DNA of 64,000 nt from Mycoplana azooxidifex (GTDB lineage Bacteria > Pseudomonadota > Alphaproteobacteria > Rhizobiales > Rhizobiaceae). The number at the start of each line of letters is the position of its first letter. Position 1 is the stretch's first letter. Positions 39,002 to 48,540 of this stretch are shown piece by piece. The stretch covers positions 403,881 through 467,880 of the forward strand of contig NZ_JACIEE010000006.1 in NCBI RefSeq assembly GCF_014196765.1. Direction: 5' to 3'. The notes beneath the pieces were generated by a model that saw nothing but the letters and a program-made list of their open reading frames with translations, was not told where the DNA came from and did no database searches. The translations under genes and the position numbers were made by a program.

Positions 39002-40282
39002 ATGGCGTCGAAAGCGCGGACAATGCAGCTTGATTTCCAGATCATGCCTGCGGACGGAGACGTCCTGGGCAAACTGGCGCGGTATGTTCCAGGTGGCGAG
39101 CGTCGCTCCGCCGCGATCCCTTTCGCTATCCAGTTGCACGACCGGATGGAGGCGCTGGAGGCGACCTGGCGGACGCTCGAGGCCGGCAGCGCCCTGTCGC
39201 TGCACCAGGGCTACGACTGGTGCCATGCCTGGGCCTCCACGCACGACAGCCGACTGCTGATCGTCGAGGGGGTGCATGCCGGCCGGACGGAAATGATCCT
39301 GCCGCTGGAAATCGTGCGCCACGGGCCGGTCCGCATCGCCCGCTTCCTGGGGTCGCGATTCAGCAATATCAACACCGGTCTCTATACCGAGGCCTTCGGC
39401 ACGCTGGCCCCGCCGCCGGTGCTGCGCCAGGCGCTCGACCAGGCACGCGGGCAGTTTTCCCGCTATTTCGACCTCTTCATGCTGGAGAACATGCCGCTCG
39501 ACTGGCGCGGACAGGAGCATCCCTTCTCGCAACTGCCCGCGGTCCTGAACCAGAACCCGGCCTTCCAACTCTCGCTCCACGCCGATTTCGACCGCACGCT
39601 TGCGCAGATCAACGGCAAGCGGCGGCGCAAGAAATTCCGCCAGTGCGAACGTCGGCTGGAGGCGCTGGGCGGCTATGAGCACGTGATTGCAGAAGGCCGG
39701 GTCGAGGCCTGCCGGATGCTCGGCCTGTTCTTCCAGCAGAAGGCCGCGCGCTTCGAGGCGCTCGGCCTGCCAAACGTCTTCCGGGACGAGCAGACGCAAG
39801 CCTTCTTCCGCGCCCTTGCCGCAATCCCCGCCGGGCCCGACGGGTATCCGCTGCAACTGCATGCGCTCCGGATCCGGGACGGCAGCGAGGCCGGCCGGGT
39901 CATCGCCATCGCCGGCCTGTCGCGCAAGGGCGACCACGTCATCTGCCAGTTCGGTTCCATCGACGACGGGTTTGCGCCCGAGACCAGCCCGGGGGAAACC
40001 CTGTTCCACCTGATGATCGAGAAGCTCTGCGGCGAAGGCGTCGCCCTCTTCGATTTCGGCATCGGCGACCAGGCCTACAAGCGATCCTGGTGCAATATCG
40101 AGACGGCGCAATACGACCTGCTCTGGCCGACGACGCTTGCCGGAAGCGCGGTCGCAGCGCTGCATCGGGCGCGGGCGGCCGCCAAGCGCTCGATCAAGCA
40201 GAACCCGAGGCTCTATGGCTTCGTGCAGCGGTTGCGGTCGGGCAAGACCGAGTTCGTCCAGCCGGCCGCCGACAGCGAATAA
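39002..40282 (+). CDS. GNAT family acyltransferase (CelD/BcsL-like)
   Basis: A 426-residue protein with a FemAB/GNAT-like fold of the CelD group. Visible: SLHQGYDWCHAWASTHDSRL, the basic segment NGKRRRKKFRQCERRLEALG (about residue 204), FDFGIGDQAYKRSWCNIETA near the C-terminus. CelD-type proteins sit in polysaccharide loci and are thought to acylate the glycan; the acyl donor is not known here. AGGAGCACG precedes the ATG at 39002. It converges on the Wzc-like gene and is probably part of the same locus. Confidence 0.82.
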   Translation: MASKARTMQLDFQIMPADGDVLGKLARYVPGGERRSAAIPFAIQLHDRMEALEATWRTLEAGSALSLHQGYDWCHAWASTHDSRLLIVEGVHAGRTEMILPLEIVRHGPVRIARFLGSRFSNINTGLYTEAFGTLAPPPVLRQALDQARGQFSRYFDLFMLENMPLDWRGQEHPFSQLPAVLNQNPAFQLSLHADFDRTLAQINGKRRRKKFRQCERRLEALGGYEHVIAEGRVEACRMLGLFFQQKAARFEALGLPNVFRDEQTQAFFRALAAIPAGPDGYPLQLHALRIRDGSEAGRVIAIAGLSRKGDHVICQFGSIDDGFAPETSPGETLFHLMIEKLCGEGVALFDFGIGDQAYKRSWCNIETAQYDLLWPTTLAGSAVAALHRARAAAKRSIKQNPRLYGFVQRLRSGKTEFVQPAADSE

Positions 40283-40299
40283 CGCCGGCGGGAGCCGGT

Positions 40300-42543
40300 T
40301 CAGGCCGCACGCCGGCCGGAGCGCGGCGGGGTGCCGGTCCCGGTCATCAGCACGATCTCGCTGTAGCCGGCGTCGGCGAACCTGCCGATCGTGTCGACGA
40401 CGCGATCCTCGTCCGCCCCCGGAATGGAGAGGATGATCTCGGCCTGCCCCGATGGTGTCAGCCGGTGCACGCCGGCGACGTCCGCCGGGCCGCATTCGAC
40501 GATGACGGTGTCGTAGGCATCCGAAAGCGCATCGATGATCATCGACAATCGGTCGATGCCGCGCATCGCACGCTTGATGTCGGCATTGCCGCGCGCGACG
40601 ACGTGGGCGCCGGAGGCCTCGTCGCCATGTAGGATATCGGCGAAGGCCGCGTCGCCGACGAGCAGATCCGTCACCCCCGGCAGACGCGTCGTTCCCGCCA
40701 TCAGCCGCGTCGGGCTGGCCGAACCGGTGAGGTCGACCAGCACTGTCTTGCGGCCCCTGTCCGAGATGGCGCGGGCCAGTGCCACGGTCGCGGCCGACCC
40801 CGTGTCGCCGGACGGCGATACGGCGATTGCGACGGCGACATCGTTCTCAGTCATGTGCCGCGCCACGGCGGCGACGGTGAAGTCGTCCTCTTCGTCGCTG
40901 TTGTCGCTGGCGTCGGCGACCACGCCGAGCGGGGCTACCAGGGGTTTCGCGTTGTCCTCGTCTTCGGCGTCATGCGCGGCCAGAACGGATCGGTTGTCCG
41001 ACGCCTGGGCATGGGCGCGGGCGGCGATGTCCGCTTCGGCTACAGTGGGCCGCGCCGCCGCCACATCGGCGCGGGCGACCGGCCGGCGCTCGGCCTCGTC
41101 CTCTTCCGTGAAATCGCCATCCGGCGCCGGATTTCCGGGCGAGACGGCCCGCAACCCACGGCCGCTGAAGAGTTCGGCGAGCAGGATCGTCACCGCAGAG
41201 ATAAGGAATCCCGCGAGCCCGCCGACGATGGTGATCGGCAGGACCTTGGGGAACTGGCGCTCGGTCGGCGGCACGGCTGCGGAAATGACCCGCGCGTCGG
41301 CGGGGGTGGAATTGGCATCGGAGCGGGATGTCGCCTCGCGGTAACGGGCGAGATAGGTCTCCAGAAGCTGCCGCTGGGCCGTGGCCTCGCGCTCCAGCGC
41401 CTTCAGCCCCACCTCGTCCTCGCCGGCGCGGGCGGAATCGACCTTGACCACGTTGAGCTGCTGGACGAGCTGCTGCTCGCGCAGGCGAGCAACCCTCGCA
41501 TCGTTTTCCAGGCTGGCCAGGATCTTCGAGGTTTCGGCGGTGATCTGTGCACGGATGCCGACAAGCTGGGACCGCAGGCCCTTCAGGCGCGGATGCTGGT
41601 CGAGCAGGCTCGTCGAAAGATCGGAGAGCTGCCCCTGGATCTGCGCCTCGCTCTCCTTCAGCCGCTGGATCATCTGCGAGCCGACGACATCGCTCAACGT
41701 ATCGGGTGCGCCGCCGCTCTTCAGCACGGCGCGCACGCCTTCCGCCCTCGCCTCGGCCGTCGCCTTCTCGGTCCGCACACGAGCGAGCTCGCCCGATACG
41801 TCGTTCAGCTGTTTGACGGCGAAGGTGGCGTTCTCCCCGGTCGGCAGGAGATCGGACCGGGAGCGGTACTGCGCGACCTTTTCTTCCGCCTCGCGCACCT
41901 TTTCGCGCAGGTTGGCGATCTCGGGTTCGAGCCAGCGGCTCGCCTCGGAGTTGGTATCGAGCTTCGCCCCGCTCTGCAGCGTCAGATAGACCTTTGCCAT
42001 CTCGTTCGGAATGGCGGCCGCGAGCTGCGGGTCCCTGGAGGTGAACTGGATCGCGACCACGCGCGACTTCTCCACCTGGTAGACCACGAGCTTCTCCTCG
42101 AACTCCTTGAGCACCCGCTCCTCCGGGGGAAGATCGAGCGGGTTCTTCTTGAGCCCGAAGGCGACCAGGATATCGGAGATCGCGGACGGATTGGCGGCGG
42201 GATCGAATTCGGGGAGTTCGTAGAGCTTCATGTTGCGGGCGACCTGCTTGATCAGGTCGACCGACTTCAACAGCTGCACCTGGCTGACGACGTCGAGTTC
42301 GTCGAACGCCGGCTCGCGCACGGCGCTGCGGTCGATGCCCGTCGTATAGGCCGGCTCGCGCGCCTCGATCAGCAGGCGCGTCTCGCTGCTGAAGGTGGGC
42401 GCGATCATGCTGGCGACGGCAAACGCCAGGCCGGCGGACACGACGGTGGCAAAGAGGACCCGCCGCCGCCTGTTCCAGATCGCACGGACCAGCCCGCCGA
42501 GGTCGATATCGACGTCGTCCTGTGCCCCATATCCGCCTGACAT
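40300..42543 (-). CDS. Polysaccharide co-polymerase, Wzc/ExoP-like, with degenerate kinase domain
   Basis: A 747-residue inner-membrane protein of the GumC/Wzc group that controls chain length and joins the synthesis machinery to the outer-membrane exporter. One helix lies at about 30-50, then the Wzz domain, long periplasmic coiled coil (ERVLKEFEEKLVVYQVEKSR, LEPEIANLREKVREAEEKVA), a second helix with Pro-rich entry (PPTERQFPKVLPITIVGGLA) and a cytoplasmic P-loop-like domain. That domain keeps the hhhD strand (VLVDLTG) but has SPSGDTGSAA where Walker A should be, so the ATP-binding Lys is missing, and there is no Tyr-rich tail. The ATG at 42543 is favoured by GGAG spacing. Divergent from the wza-like gene. 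Confidence 0.88.
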   Translation of the reverse strand: MSGGYGAQDDVDIDLGGLVRAIWNRRRRVLFATVVSAGLAFAVASMIAPTFSSETRLLIEAREPAYTTGIDRSAVREPAFDELDVVSQVQLLKSVDLIKQVARNMKLYELPEFDPAANPSAISDILVAFGLKKNPLDLPPEERVLKEFEEKLVVYQVEKSRVVAIQFTSRDPQLAAAIPNEMAKVYLTLQSGAKLDTNSEASRWLEPEIANLREKVREAEEKVAQYRSRSDLLPTGENATFAVKQLNDVSGELARVRTEKATAEARAEGVRAVLKSGGAPDTLSDVVGSQMIQRLKESEAQIQGQLSDLSTSLLDQHPRLKGLRSQLVGIRAQITAETSKILASLENDARVARLREQQLVQQLNVVKVDSARAGEDEVGLKALEREATAQRQLLETYLARYREATSRSDANSTPADARVISAAVPPTERQFPKVLPITIVGGLAGFLISAVTILLAELFSGRGLRAVSPGNPAPDGDFTEEDEAERRPVARADVAAARPTVAEADIAARAHAQASDNRSVLAAHDAEDEDNAKPLVAPLGVVADASDNSDEEDDFTVAAVARHMTENDVAVAIAVSPSGDTGSAATVALARAISDRGRKTVLVDLTGSASPTRLMAGTTRLPGVTDLLVGDAAFADILHGDEASGAHVVARGNADIKRAMRGIDRLSMIIDALSDAYDTVIVECGPADVAGVHRLTPSGQAEIILSIPGADEDRVVDTIGRFADAGYSEIVLMTGTGTPPRSGRRAA

Positions 42544-42682
42544 CTGCATACTCCGTGAACGCGCAGTTTGTTCGCACGGTAAACAATCATGGTAACCCAA
42601 GCGTTAATGGCGCTCCCCATACAACTCTGCATGCGCATGACCCATCGCCGGGCACACGAAATCGCATCCACGCGTTGCAACA

Positions 42683-42699
42683 TTTACCGGCCATTAACC
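42683..42699 (+). promoter_or_regulatory. CtrA-like site in the divergent polysaccharide promoter region
   Basis: TTTA-N7-TTAACC differs from the CtrA consensus TTAA-N7-TTAAC by one base. It lies 54 bp before the wza-like start and within the 210-bp divergent gap shared with the Wzc-like gene. One near match in a gap of this size could be chance. Confidence 0.3.
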
Positions 42700-42752
42700 C
42701 TAACGGGACAATAACGTCTGCAGACAGGAACCACTCCCGACAGGCAGAGCGA

Positions 42753-43331
42753 ATGACATTCGCAAGGACAACCAGAGGTGCTACGATCGCGGTCGCCGCC
42801 ATTGCGATGGCCGCCATGACCGGCTGCAGTGGCTATCGCCCCGCGCCGAAGTCGTTTCAGGAAGCGACGATACAGCCCTACCGTCTCGACAGCGGCGACC
42901 GCCTGCGCGTGACCGTGTTCGAGCAGCAGAGCCTCAGCAACACCTATCTCGTGGACCAGGCCGGCTATATCGCCTTCCCGCTGGTCGGCTCGGTCCCCGC
43001 CCGCGGCAAGACGATCCAGGAGATGGAAAGCATCATCGCCGGCAAGTTGCGGCAGGGCTACCTGCGCGATCCGGACGTATCGATCGAGGTGGCCAACTAC
43101 CGCTCGATCTACCTCATGGGCGAGGTCGGCCAGGCAGGGCAGTACAGCTACGTGGCCGGCATGACGGTGCAGAACGCGATCGCGGTTGCAGGCGGCTTCT
43201 CGCCGCGGGCGAACCAGTCGAACGTCGACGTGACCCGCAAGGTGAACGGTCGGGTCATCACCGGGCGCATATCGATCGCTGAACCCATCCTGGCCGGCGA
43301 CACCATCTACGTCCGCGAACGCCTGTTCTGA
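42753..43331 (+). CDS. Polysaccharide export outer-membrane lipoprotein (Wza-like)
   Basis: A 192-residue lipoprotein: signal ATIAVAAIAMAAMTGCSG with the lipobox Cys at about residue 26. The Poly_export domain starts YRLDSGDRLRVTVFEQQSLS, then a SLBB domain (SIYLMGEVGQAGQYSYVAG). It is shorter than E. coli Wza (about 380), as in many rhizobia, and forms the periplasmic/outer-membrane part of the export channel. First gene of a six-kilobase co-oriented run; the glycosyltransferase starts 5 bp after its stop. Confidence 0.9.
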   Translation: MTFARTTRGATIAVAAIAMAAMTGCSGYRPAPKSFQEATIQPYRLDSGDRLRVTVFEQQSLSNTYLVDQAGYIAFPLVGSVPARGKTIQEMESIIAGKLRQGYLRDPDVSIEVANYRSIYLMGEVGQAGQYSYVAGMTVQNAIAVAGGFSPRANQSNVDVTRKVNGRVITGRISIAEPILAGDTIYVRERLF

Positions 43332-43336
43332 CCCCG

Positions 43337-44518
43337 ATGGCTGACCAGGGACCGTTGCGCATCATCCATTGCTTCCGGTCTCCGATCGGCGGGATCTTCC
43401 GTCACGTACGGGATCTCGCGGAGTATCATGCGCGCCTTGGCCACGAGGTCGGCATCGTCTGCGACAGCAGCACCGGCGGAACCTACGAGGATGCGCTGTT
43501 CGACGAGATCCGCCCCTTCCTCTCGCTGGGGATCTTCCGGCTGCCCATCCGCCGCTCGATCAGCCCGAGCGACCTGCGCGCGCTATGGGGCAGCTATCGT
43601 GAAATCAGAAACTTGCGGCCGGATGTGCTTCATGGTCATGGCGCCAAGGGCGGCGCCATAGCCAGGCTCATCGGCTCAGTGTTGCGGGTCAACAGGTATC
43701 GCGTAGCCCGCCTCTATTCCCCGCACGGCGGCAGCCTCCACTTCACCCGCTCCACGATTGCGGGAAGGACGGTGTTCCGCCTCGAGCGCCTGTTCGAGCT
43801 CTTCACCGATGCCATCGTCTTCGTGTGCGATTTCGAGCGCGACACCTACATCGCCAAGGTCGGCAAGCCGCGCTGCCGCAGCGAGCGCATCTACAACGGC
43901 ATCAGCGACCGCGACTTCGACACGGTCTATCCCCAGGAAGATGCGGCAGATTTCCTCTATATCGGCATGCTGCGCGACCTCAAGGGACCGGACGTGTTCA
44001 TCGACGCGTTCGCGCGGGCGGAGCGCCGGGTCGGCCGGCCGCTGTCGGCGCTGATGATCGGCGACGGGCCGGACGAGGAGAAATACGAGCGTACCATGCT
44101 GCAGCTCGGACTGGGCCGGCGCATCGCCATGATGCCGGCGATGAAGGCGCGCGACGCCTTTGCCATGACGCATGCCGTCGTCGTCCCCTCCCGCGCCGAG
44201 GCGATGCCCTACATCGTGCTGGAGGCGCTGGCGGCAGACGTGCCCGTGATTGCCAGCCGCGTCGGCGGCATTCCCGAGGTGCTGGGTGAGGACAGCATCG
44301 CGCTCGCTGCGCCCGCGGATGCCGACGCACTCGCCGCCTGCATGGCGCTATCCGTCACCGAGCCGAAATGGCGCTGCCAGGCCATGCCCGACGCCGAGCG
44401 CTTCAAGGCCACCTTCTCGGCCTCGGTGATGGCCGCCACGACGATGACGCTCTACCGCGACCTGCTGCCGCCCGCGGGACAAAGCGCCGGTTGTACCGTA
44501 TCGTCACAACTCGCGTAA
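43337..44518 (+). CDS. Glycosyltransferase family 4
   Basis: A 393-residue GT-B fold enzyme. The N-terminal acceptor half begins LRIIHCFRSPIGGIFRHVRD; the donor half has FLYIGMLRDLKGPDVFIDAF and the nucleotide-sugar motif VPSRAEAMPYIVLEALAADV with the EX7E pair. It adds one sugar of the repeat unit on the cytoplasmic face; sugar unknown. Immediately after the wza-like gene, surely the same transcript. Its own start lacks a strong ribosome site and may depend on coupling. Confidence 0.88.
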   Translation: MADQGPLRIIHCFRSPIGGIFRHVRDLAEYHARLGHEVGIVCDSSTGGTYEDALFDEIRPFLSLGIFRLPIRRSISPSDLRALWGSYREIRNLRPDVLHGHGAKGGAIARLIGSVLRVNRYRVARLYSPHGGSLHFTRSTIAGRTVFRLERLFELFTDAIVFVCDFERDTYIAKVGKPRCRSERIYNGISDRDFDTVYPQEDAADFLYIGMLRDLKGPDVFIDAFARAERRVGRPLSALMIGDGPDEEKYERTMLQLGLGRRIAMMPAMKARDAFAMTHAVVVPSRAEAMPYIVLEALAADVPVIASRVGGIPEVLGEDSIALAAPADADALAACMALSVTEPKWRCQAMPDAERFKATFSASVMAATTMTLYRDLLPPAGQSAGCTVSSQLA

Positions 44519-44573
44519 GCGTTTCTTAGGAGCTCTGTGGTATCCGGTCGAGATTAACGTCCCGGGTGGAGCC

Positions 44574-46145
44574 ATGAACCATATCGACAAGCCAGAAGCC
44601 TTCGATCCCGAGCAGATCCGGCGCAAGGTGTCGGAGGTGCGCACGATTGCCCAAGGCGCGCAGCCCGACCAGGAGGACGGCGGCAAGACGGTCGAGCTGA
44701 ATGCGCTGGCCCAGCAGATCGCGCTGCAATTCCGGGCCGAAAGCTATTCGCCGAACATGATCACCGGACTGCTGCGGCTTCTGGAGTTCAGTGTCCTGTT
44801 TCTGATCGGCTATGCGATCACCACCTTCTACGTGGCGCCGCCGAAGGACCTGGTGCTGTTCTACGTCGGCGTGGTCGCCGGCGGCTCGGCGCTCGGGGTT
44901 CTCCTGCTGCATCTCGTCGACGCCTACCAGATCCCGTCGCTGCGTGCCGCCTGGCGGATGATCCCGCGGCTTATCGGCGCCTGGACGGTTGCCTTCGCGG
45001 CCATGGCGCTGGCGCTGTTCTTCTTCAAGACGGCGGAGACGACGTCCCGCGTCTGGTTCGTGCTGTGGTTCGTCCTCGGCGCGCTGTACCTCGTCGCCGA
45101 GCGGCAGATGATCGCCTATTCGATCCGGCGCTGGGCCCGCAACGGCACGATGGAGCGCCGTGCGGTGATCGCCGGCGGCGGGGAGCCGGCCAAGGAACTG
45201 ATCCGTGCGCTCGAACGCCAGCCGGAGAACGACATCCGCATCTGCGGCATCTTCGACGACCGCGACGAGCGCCGGTCGCCGTCGGTCGTGGCTGGCTACC
45301 CCAAGCTCGGGACGATCGCCGAGCTGGTCGAGTTCGCGCGCCTCGCCCGCATCGACATGCTGATCATCTCGCTGCCGCTTTCGGCCGAGGCCCGCATCCT
45401 GTCGCTGCTGCGCAAGCTCTGGGTGCTGCCGGTCGACATCCGCCTGGCGGCGCACGCGAATGGCCTGCGCTTCCGACCGCGCAGCTATTCGCAGGTCGGC
45501 GCGGTGCACATGCTCGACATCTTCGACAAGCCGATCGCCGACTGGGACAAGGTCGCCAAGCGCATCTTCGACATCGTCTTCAGCGTGGTGGCGCTGCTCG
45601 TCCTGTGGCCGGTGATGATCGGGGCGGCGCTGGCGGTGAAATTCACCTCCAGGGGGCCGATCATCTTCAAGCAGAAGCGCCACGGCTTCAACAACGAGGT
45701 AATCGAGGTCTACAAGTTCCGCTCGATGTACACCAACATGTCCGATCCGACGGCGAAGTCCGCCGTCACCAAGGGCGACCCGCGCGTCACCCCGGTCGGG
45801 CGCTTCATCCGCAAGACCTCGATCGACGAGCTGCCGCAGTTCTTCAACGTGCTCAAGGGCGAGCTGTCGCTCGTCGGCCCGCGCCCGCACGCGATCCAGG
45901 CGCAGTCGCACGACCGCAAGTATGTCGACGTGGTCGAGGGCTATTTCGCCCGCCACCGGGTCAAGCCCGGCGTCACCGGCTGGGCACAGATCAACGGCTG
46001 GCGCGGCGAGATCGACCATGACGACAAGATCCGCTACCGCACCGAATTCGACCTCTACTACATCGAGAACTGGTCGCTGCTGTTCGACCTGAAGATCCTG
46101 TTTTTGACGCCCATCCGCCTGCTCAATACGGAAAACGCATATTGA
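44574..46145 (+). CDS. Undecaprenyl-phosphate sugar (glucose) phosphotransferase
   Basis: A 523-residue polyprenyl phosphate hexose-1-phosphate transferase that starts the repeat unit on undecaprenyl phosphate. Four to five helices at about 60-165, a Rossmann-like domain (RRAVIAGGGEPAKELIRALE), a further helix, then the catalytic C-terminus with KFTSRGPIIFKQKRHGFNNE, VYKFRSMYTNM and KTSIDELPQFFNVLKGELSL, VGPRPHA. The layout matches WcaJ/ExoY-type enzymes; glucose is the commonest substrate but galactose cannot be excluded. The stop overlaps the next start (TTGA). Confidence 0.92.
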   Translation: MNHIDKPEAFDPEQIRRKVSEVRTIAQGAQPDQEDGGKTVELNALAQQIALQFRAESYSPNMITGLLRLLEFSVLFLIGYAITTFYVAPPKDLVLFYVGVVAGGSALGVLLLHLVDAYQIPSLRAAWRMIPRLIGAWTVAFAAMALALFFFKTAETTSRVWFVLWFVLGALYLVAERQMIAYSIRRWARNGTMERRAVIAGGGEPAKELIRALERQPENDIRICGIFDDRDERRSPSVVAGYPKLGTIAELVEFARLARIDMLIISLPLSAEARILSLLRKLWVLPVDIRLAAHANGLRFRPRSYSQVGAVHMLDIFDKPIADWDKVAKRIFDIVFSVVALLVLWPVMIGAALAVKFTSRGPIIFKQKRHGFNNEVIEVYKFRSMYTNMSDPTAKSAVTKGDPRVTPVGRFIRKTSIDELPQFFNVLKGELSLVGPRPHAIQAQSHDRKYVDVVEGYFARHRVKPGVTGWAQINGWRGEIDHDDKIRYRTEFDLYYIENWSLLFDLKILFLTPIRLLNTENAY

Positions 46146-47389
46146 GTACCGCCGCGATCCCGATGCGCCAACCGATGCGGCCGCAGCTTGCGACCGTTGG
46201 CATGATCGCGTCGACGCTGGTGACGTTCGGGGTGTTCCTGTCGGGCTTCGTGATTTCCGAGCCGGCGCCTTACGAGCTGTTCATGGTCGGGCTGATCGGC
46301 GTCTGGTCCATCCTCGGCCTGCGCATCTCGCGCAGCGTCGCGCCCCTTCTGGCGCTCTACCTCACCTTCAACGTCGGCGGCATGCTGTCGCTCACCGTCA
46401 TGCAGGACATGGCGGGCGGGCCGATGTACGTGGCCGTGTCGCTGTTCCTGGCGCTCTCGGCCGTCTTCTTCGCCGCCATCATCGAGGCGAAGCCGCAGCG
46501 GCTGCAGCTGATCTTCCGCGCCTGGGTCGCAAGCGCGCTGATCACCGCCCTGCTCGGCATCCTCGGCTATTTCAACGCCTTTCCCGGCAGCGAGGCCTTC
46601 ACGCTCTACGACCGCGCCAAGGGCGCGTTCCAGGATCCCAACGTGTTCGGCCCCTTCCTGGTGGCCCCTGCCCTCTACCTGATGCACGGTCTGCTCGCGA
46701 AGCCGCTGCGCCAGGCGCCGCTGAACGTCGCCGGCCTGCTGGTGATCGCGCTCGGGCTTTTCCTGTCGTTTTCGCGCGCGGCTTGGGCGCTGTTCCTGTT
46801 CTCGGCCTGCGCGATGGTGTTCGTGATGCTGCTGAAGGAGCGCACCGGCGCCTTCCGTCTGAAGATCCTGACGCTGAGCATCGCCGCGGTCGGCGTGATG
46901 GCGCTCGCCCTCGTGGTGGCGCTGCAGGTCCCGCAGATCGCCGATCTGTTCTCCAGCCGCACCCAGCTCGTGCAGGACTATGACGGCGGCCATCTCGGCC
47001 GCTTCGACCGGCACAGGCTCGGCTTCCTGATGTCGATGGAGCATCCGCTCGGCATCGGCCCGATGGTGTTCAGCACGATCTTTCCCGAGGACGAGCACAA
47101 TATCTGGCTGAAATCGCTGACGAGCTACGGCTGGCTCGGTTTCCTGTCCTACCTGGCGCTGGTTCTGTGGACGCTGTGGGCCGGGTTTCGCAACATGCTG
47201 CTCAACCGGCCGTGGCAGCCCTACCTGATGATCGCCTACATCGCCTTCGTCGGGCATACCGCCATCGGCTTCGTCATCGATACCGACCACTGGCGCCACT
47301 TCTACCTGATCGTCGGCATCATCTGGGGCTGCCTTGCGCTCGAGCATCGCCACGGACGGCGGTTCGGCGCGGAAGGGCGCGCGTCATGA
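46142..47389 (+). CDS. O-antigen ligase / Wzy-type polysaccharide polymerase
   Basis: A 415-residue membrane protein with about ten to eleven helices. The large periplasmic loop carries LGFLMSMEHPLGIGPMVFST and FPEDEHNIWLKSLTSYGWLG, the pattern of the Wzy_C/O-antigen ligase superfamily; in this locus polymerisation of the repeat unit is the likelier role. The TTG start at 46142 overlaps the previous stop; an ATG at 46163 is the alternative. Its own stop overlaps the next start (ATGA), so the three last genes are coupled. Confidence 0.88.
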   Translation: MSTAAIPMRQPMRPQLATVGMIASTLVTFGVFLSGFVISEPAPYELFMVGLIGVWSILGLRISRSVAPLLALYLTFNVGGMLSLTVMQDMAGGPMYVAVSLFLALSAVFFAAIIEAKPQRLQLIFRAWVASALITALLGILGYFNAFPGSEAFTLYDRAKGAFQDPNVFGPFLVAPALYLMHGLLAKPLRQAPLNVAGLLVIALGLFLSFSRAAWALFLFSACAMVFVMLLKERTGAFRLKILTLSIAAVGVMALALVVALQVPQIADLFSSRTQLVQDYDGGHLGRFDRHRLGFLMSMEHPLGIGPMVFSTIFPEDEHNIWLKSLTSYGWLGFLSYLALVLWTLWAGFRNMLLNRPWQPYLMIAYIAFVGHTAIGFVIDTDHWRHFYLIVGIIWGCLALEHRHGRRFGAEGRAS

Positions 47390-48540
47390 AGAGGCCCAGC
47401 GACCGGGCTACGCGCCCCCTGCGCCTGATGCAGGTGCTGGAACCGAGCGGCGGCGGCTCCGGCCGCCATTTCCTCGACCTCTGCCGCGGCATGAAGCAGC
47501 GCGGGCACATCGTCCACGCCGCCTATTCGCCGCTTCGGGCCGAGGAACGCTTCGTCGGCGAATTGCTCTCGATCGGGCTCGACGGGGTACATTCCGTGGA
47601 CATGAAGCGCGCGCCCGGCCCCTCCGACCTCGGCGCCTGGCGGCGCCTGCGCGGCCTGATGCGCGAGCACGGGCCGTTCGATGCCGTTCATGGCCACAGC
47701 TCCAAGGCCGGCGCGCTGACGCGCATCCGCCTGCCCGGCCCGCACGTGCCGCGGATCTACACCCCGCATGCCTTCCGCACCATGGACCCGGGCCTGGGAC
47801 CTGCCGGATACTTCGTCTACGGCCTGATCGAGCGCTGCCTCGCCCGCTTCCTGACCGACCAGTTGATCTGCGTCTCCGCGGACGAATACGCCCATGCGCG
47901 CGCACTCGGCATGCCGCGCAGGAAGCTCTCGATCATCGTCAACGGCGTCGAGGAGCCCGCCCATGGCCTGCGCCGGCGCATCCGCGCCGAACTCGCCCTG
48001 CCCGACAACGCGCTCGTTTTCGGCTTCGTCGGCAGGCTCTCGACGCAGAAGGCGCCCGAGCGCCTGATCGACGCCTTCACCGTCGCCGCCCGCACGCTGC
48101 CGCACGCATACCTGCTGATGGTCGGCTCGGGCGAGCTCGAGCGGCAGGTGCGCGCGAGGATCGCAAAAAGTCCCGCTGCCGACCGCATCCGGCTGACCAT
48201 GCACTACACCGGACGCCAGGCGATGGACGCCATCGACGTGCTGGCGATGCCGAGCCGCTACGAGGCGATGTCCTATGTGATGCTGGAGGCGGCGGCGGCC
48301 GGCAAGCCGCTGGTTCTGACCGAGGTCGGCGGCGCCTCGACGGTGCTCGAGGACGGCCGCAACGGCATCCTCGTCGCCAATGTCGACGACCCCGCCCAGT
48401 TCGCCCGCGCCATGATCAAGGCCTCCGACCCCAAGCGCCTCGCCCGCTATGAGACCGAAGCGGCTCGGAAACAAGGCGACTACGGTTTGCCGCGGATGAT
48501 CGCGGAGACGGAGGCGGTGTATAGGCAGTGGGCGAAGTAG
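47386..48540 (+). CDS. Glycosyltransferase family 4, second copy
   Basis: A 384-residue GT-B enzyme: PLRLMQVLEPSGGGSGRHFL at the N-terminus, VHGHSSKAGALTRI, then the donor domain with VFGFVGRLSTQKAPERLIDA and MPSRYEAMSYVMLEAAAAGK. It is related to the family 4 enzyme at 43337 and adds another sugar of the repeat. Last gene of the visible polysaccharide operon; no terminator is obvious after it, and the sequence turns accessory within 150 bp. Confidence 0.9.
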   Translation: MKRPSDRATRPLRLMQVLEPSGGGSGRHFLDLCRGMKQRGHIVHAAYSPLRAEERFVGELLSIGLDGVHSVDMKRAPGPSDLGAWRRLRGLMREHGPFDAVHGHSSKAGALTRIRLPGPHVPRIYTPHAFRTMDPGLGPAGYFVYGLIERCLARFLTDQLICVSADEYAHARALGMPRRKLSIIVNGVEEPAHGLRRRIRAELALPDNALVFGFVGRLSTQKAPERLIDAFTVAARTLPHAYLLMVGSGELERQVRARIAKSPAADRIRLTMHYTGRQAMDAIDVLAMPSRYEAMSYVMLEAAAAGKPLVLTEVGGASTVLEDGRNGILVANVDDPAQFARAMIKASDPKRLARYETEAARKQGDYGLPRMIAETEAVYRQWAK

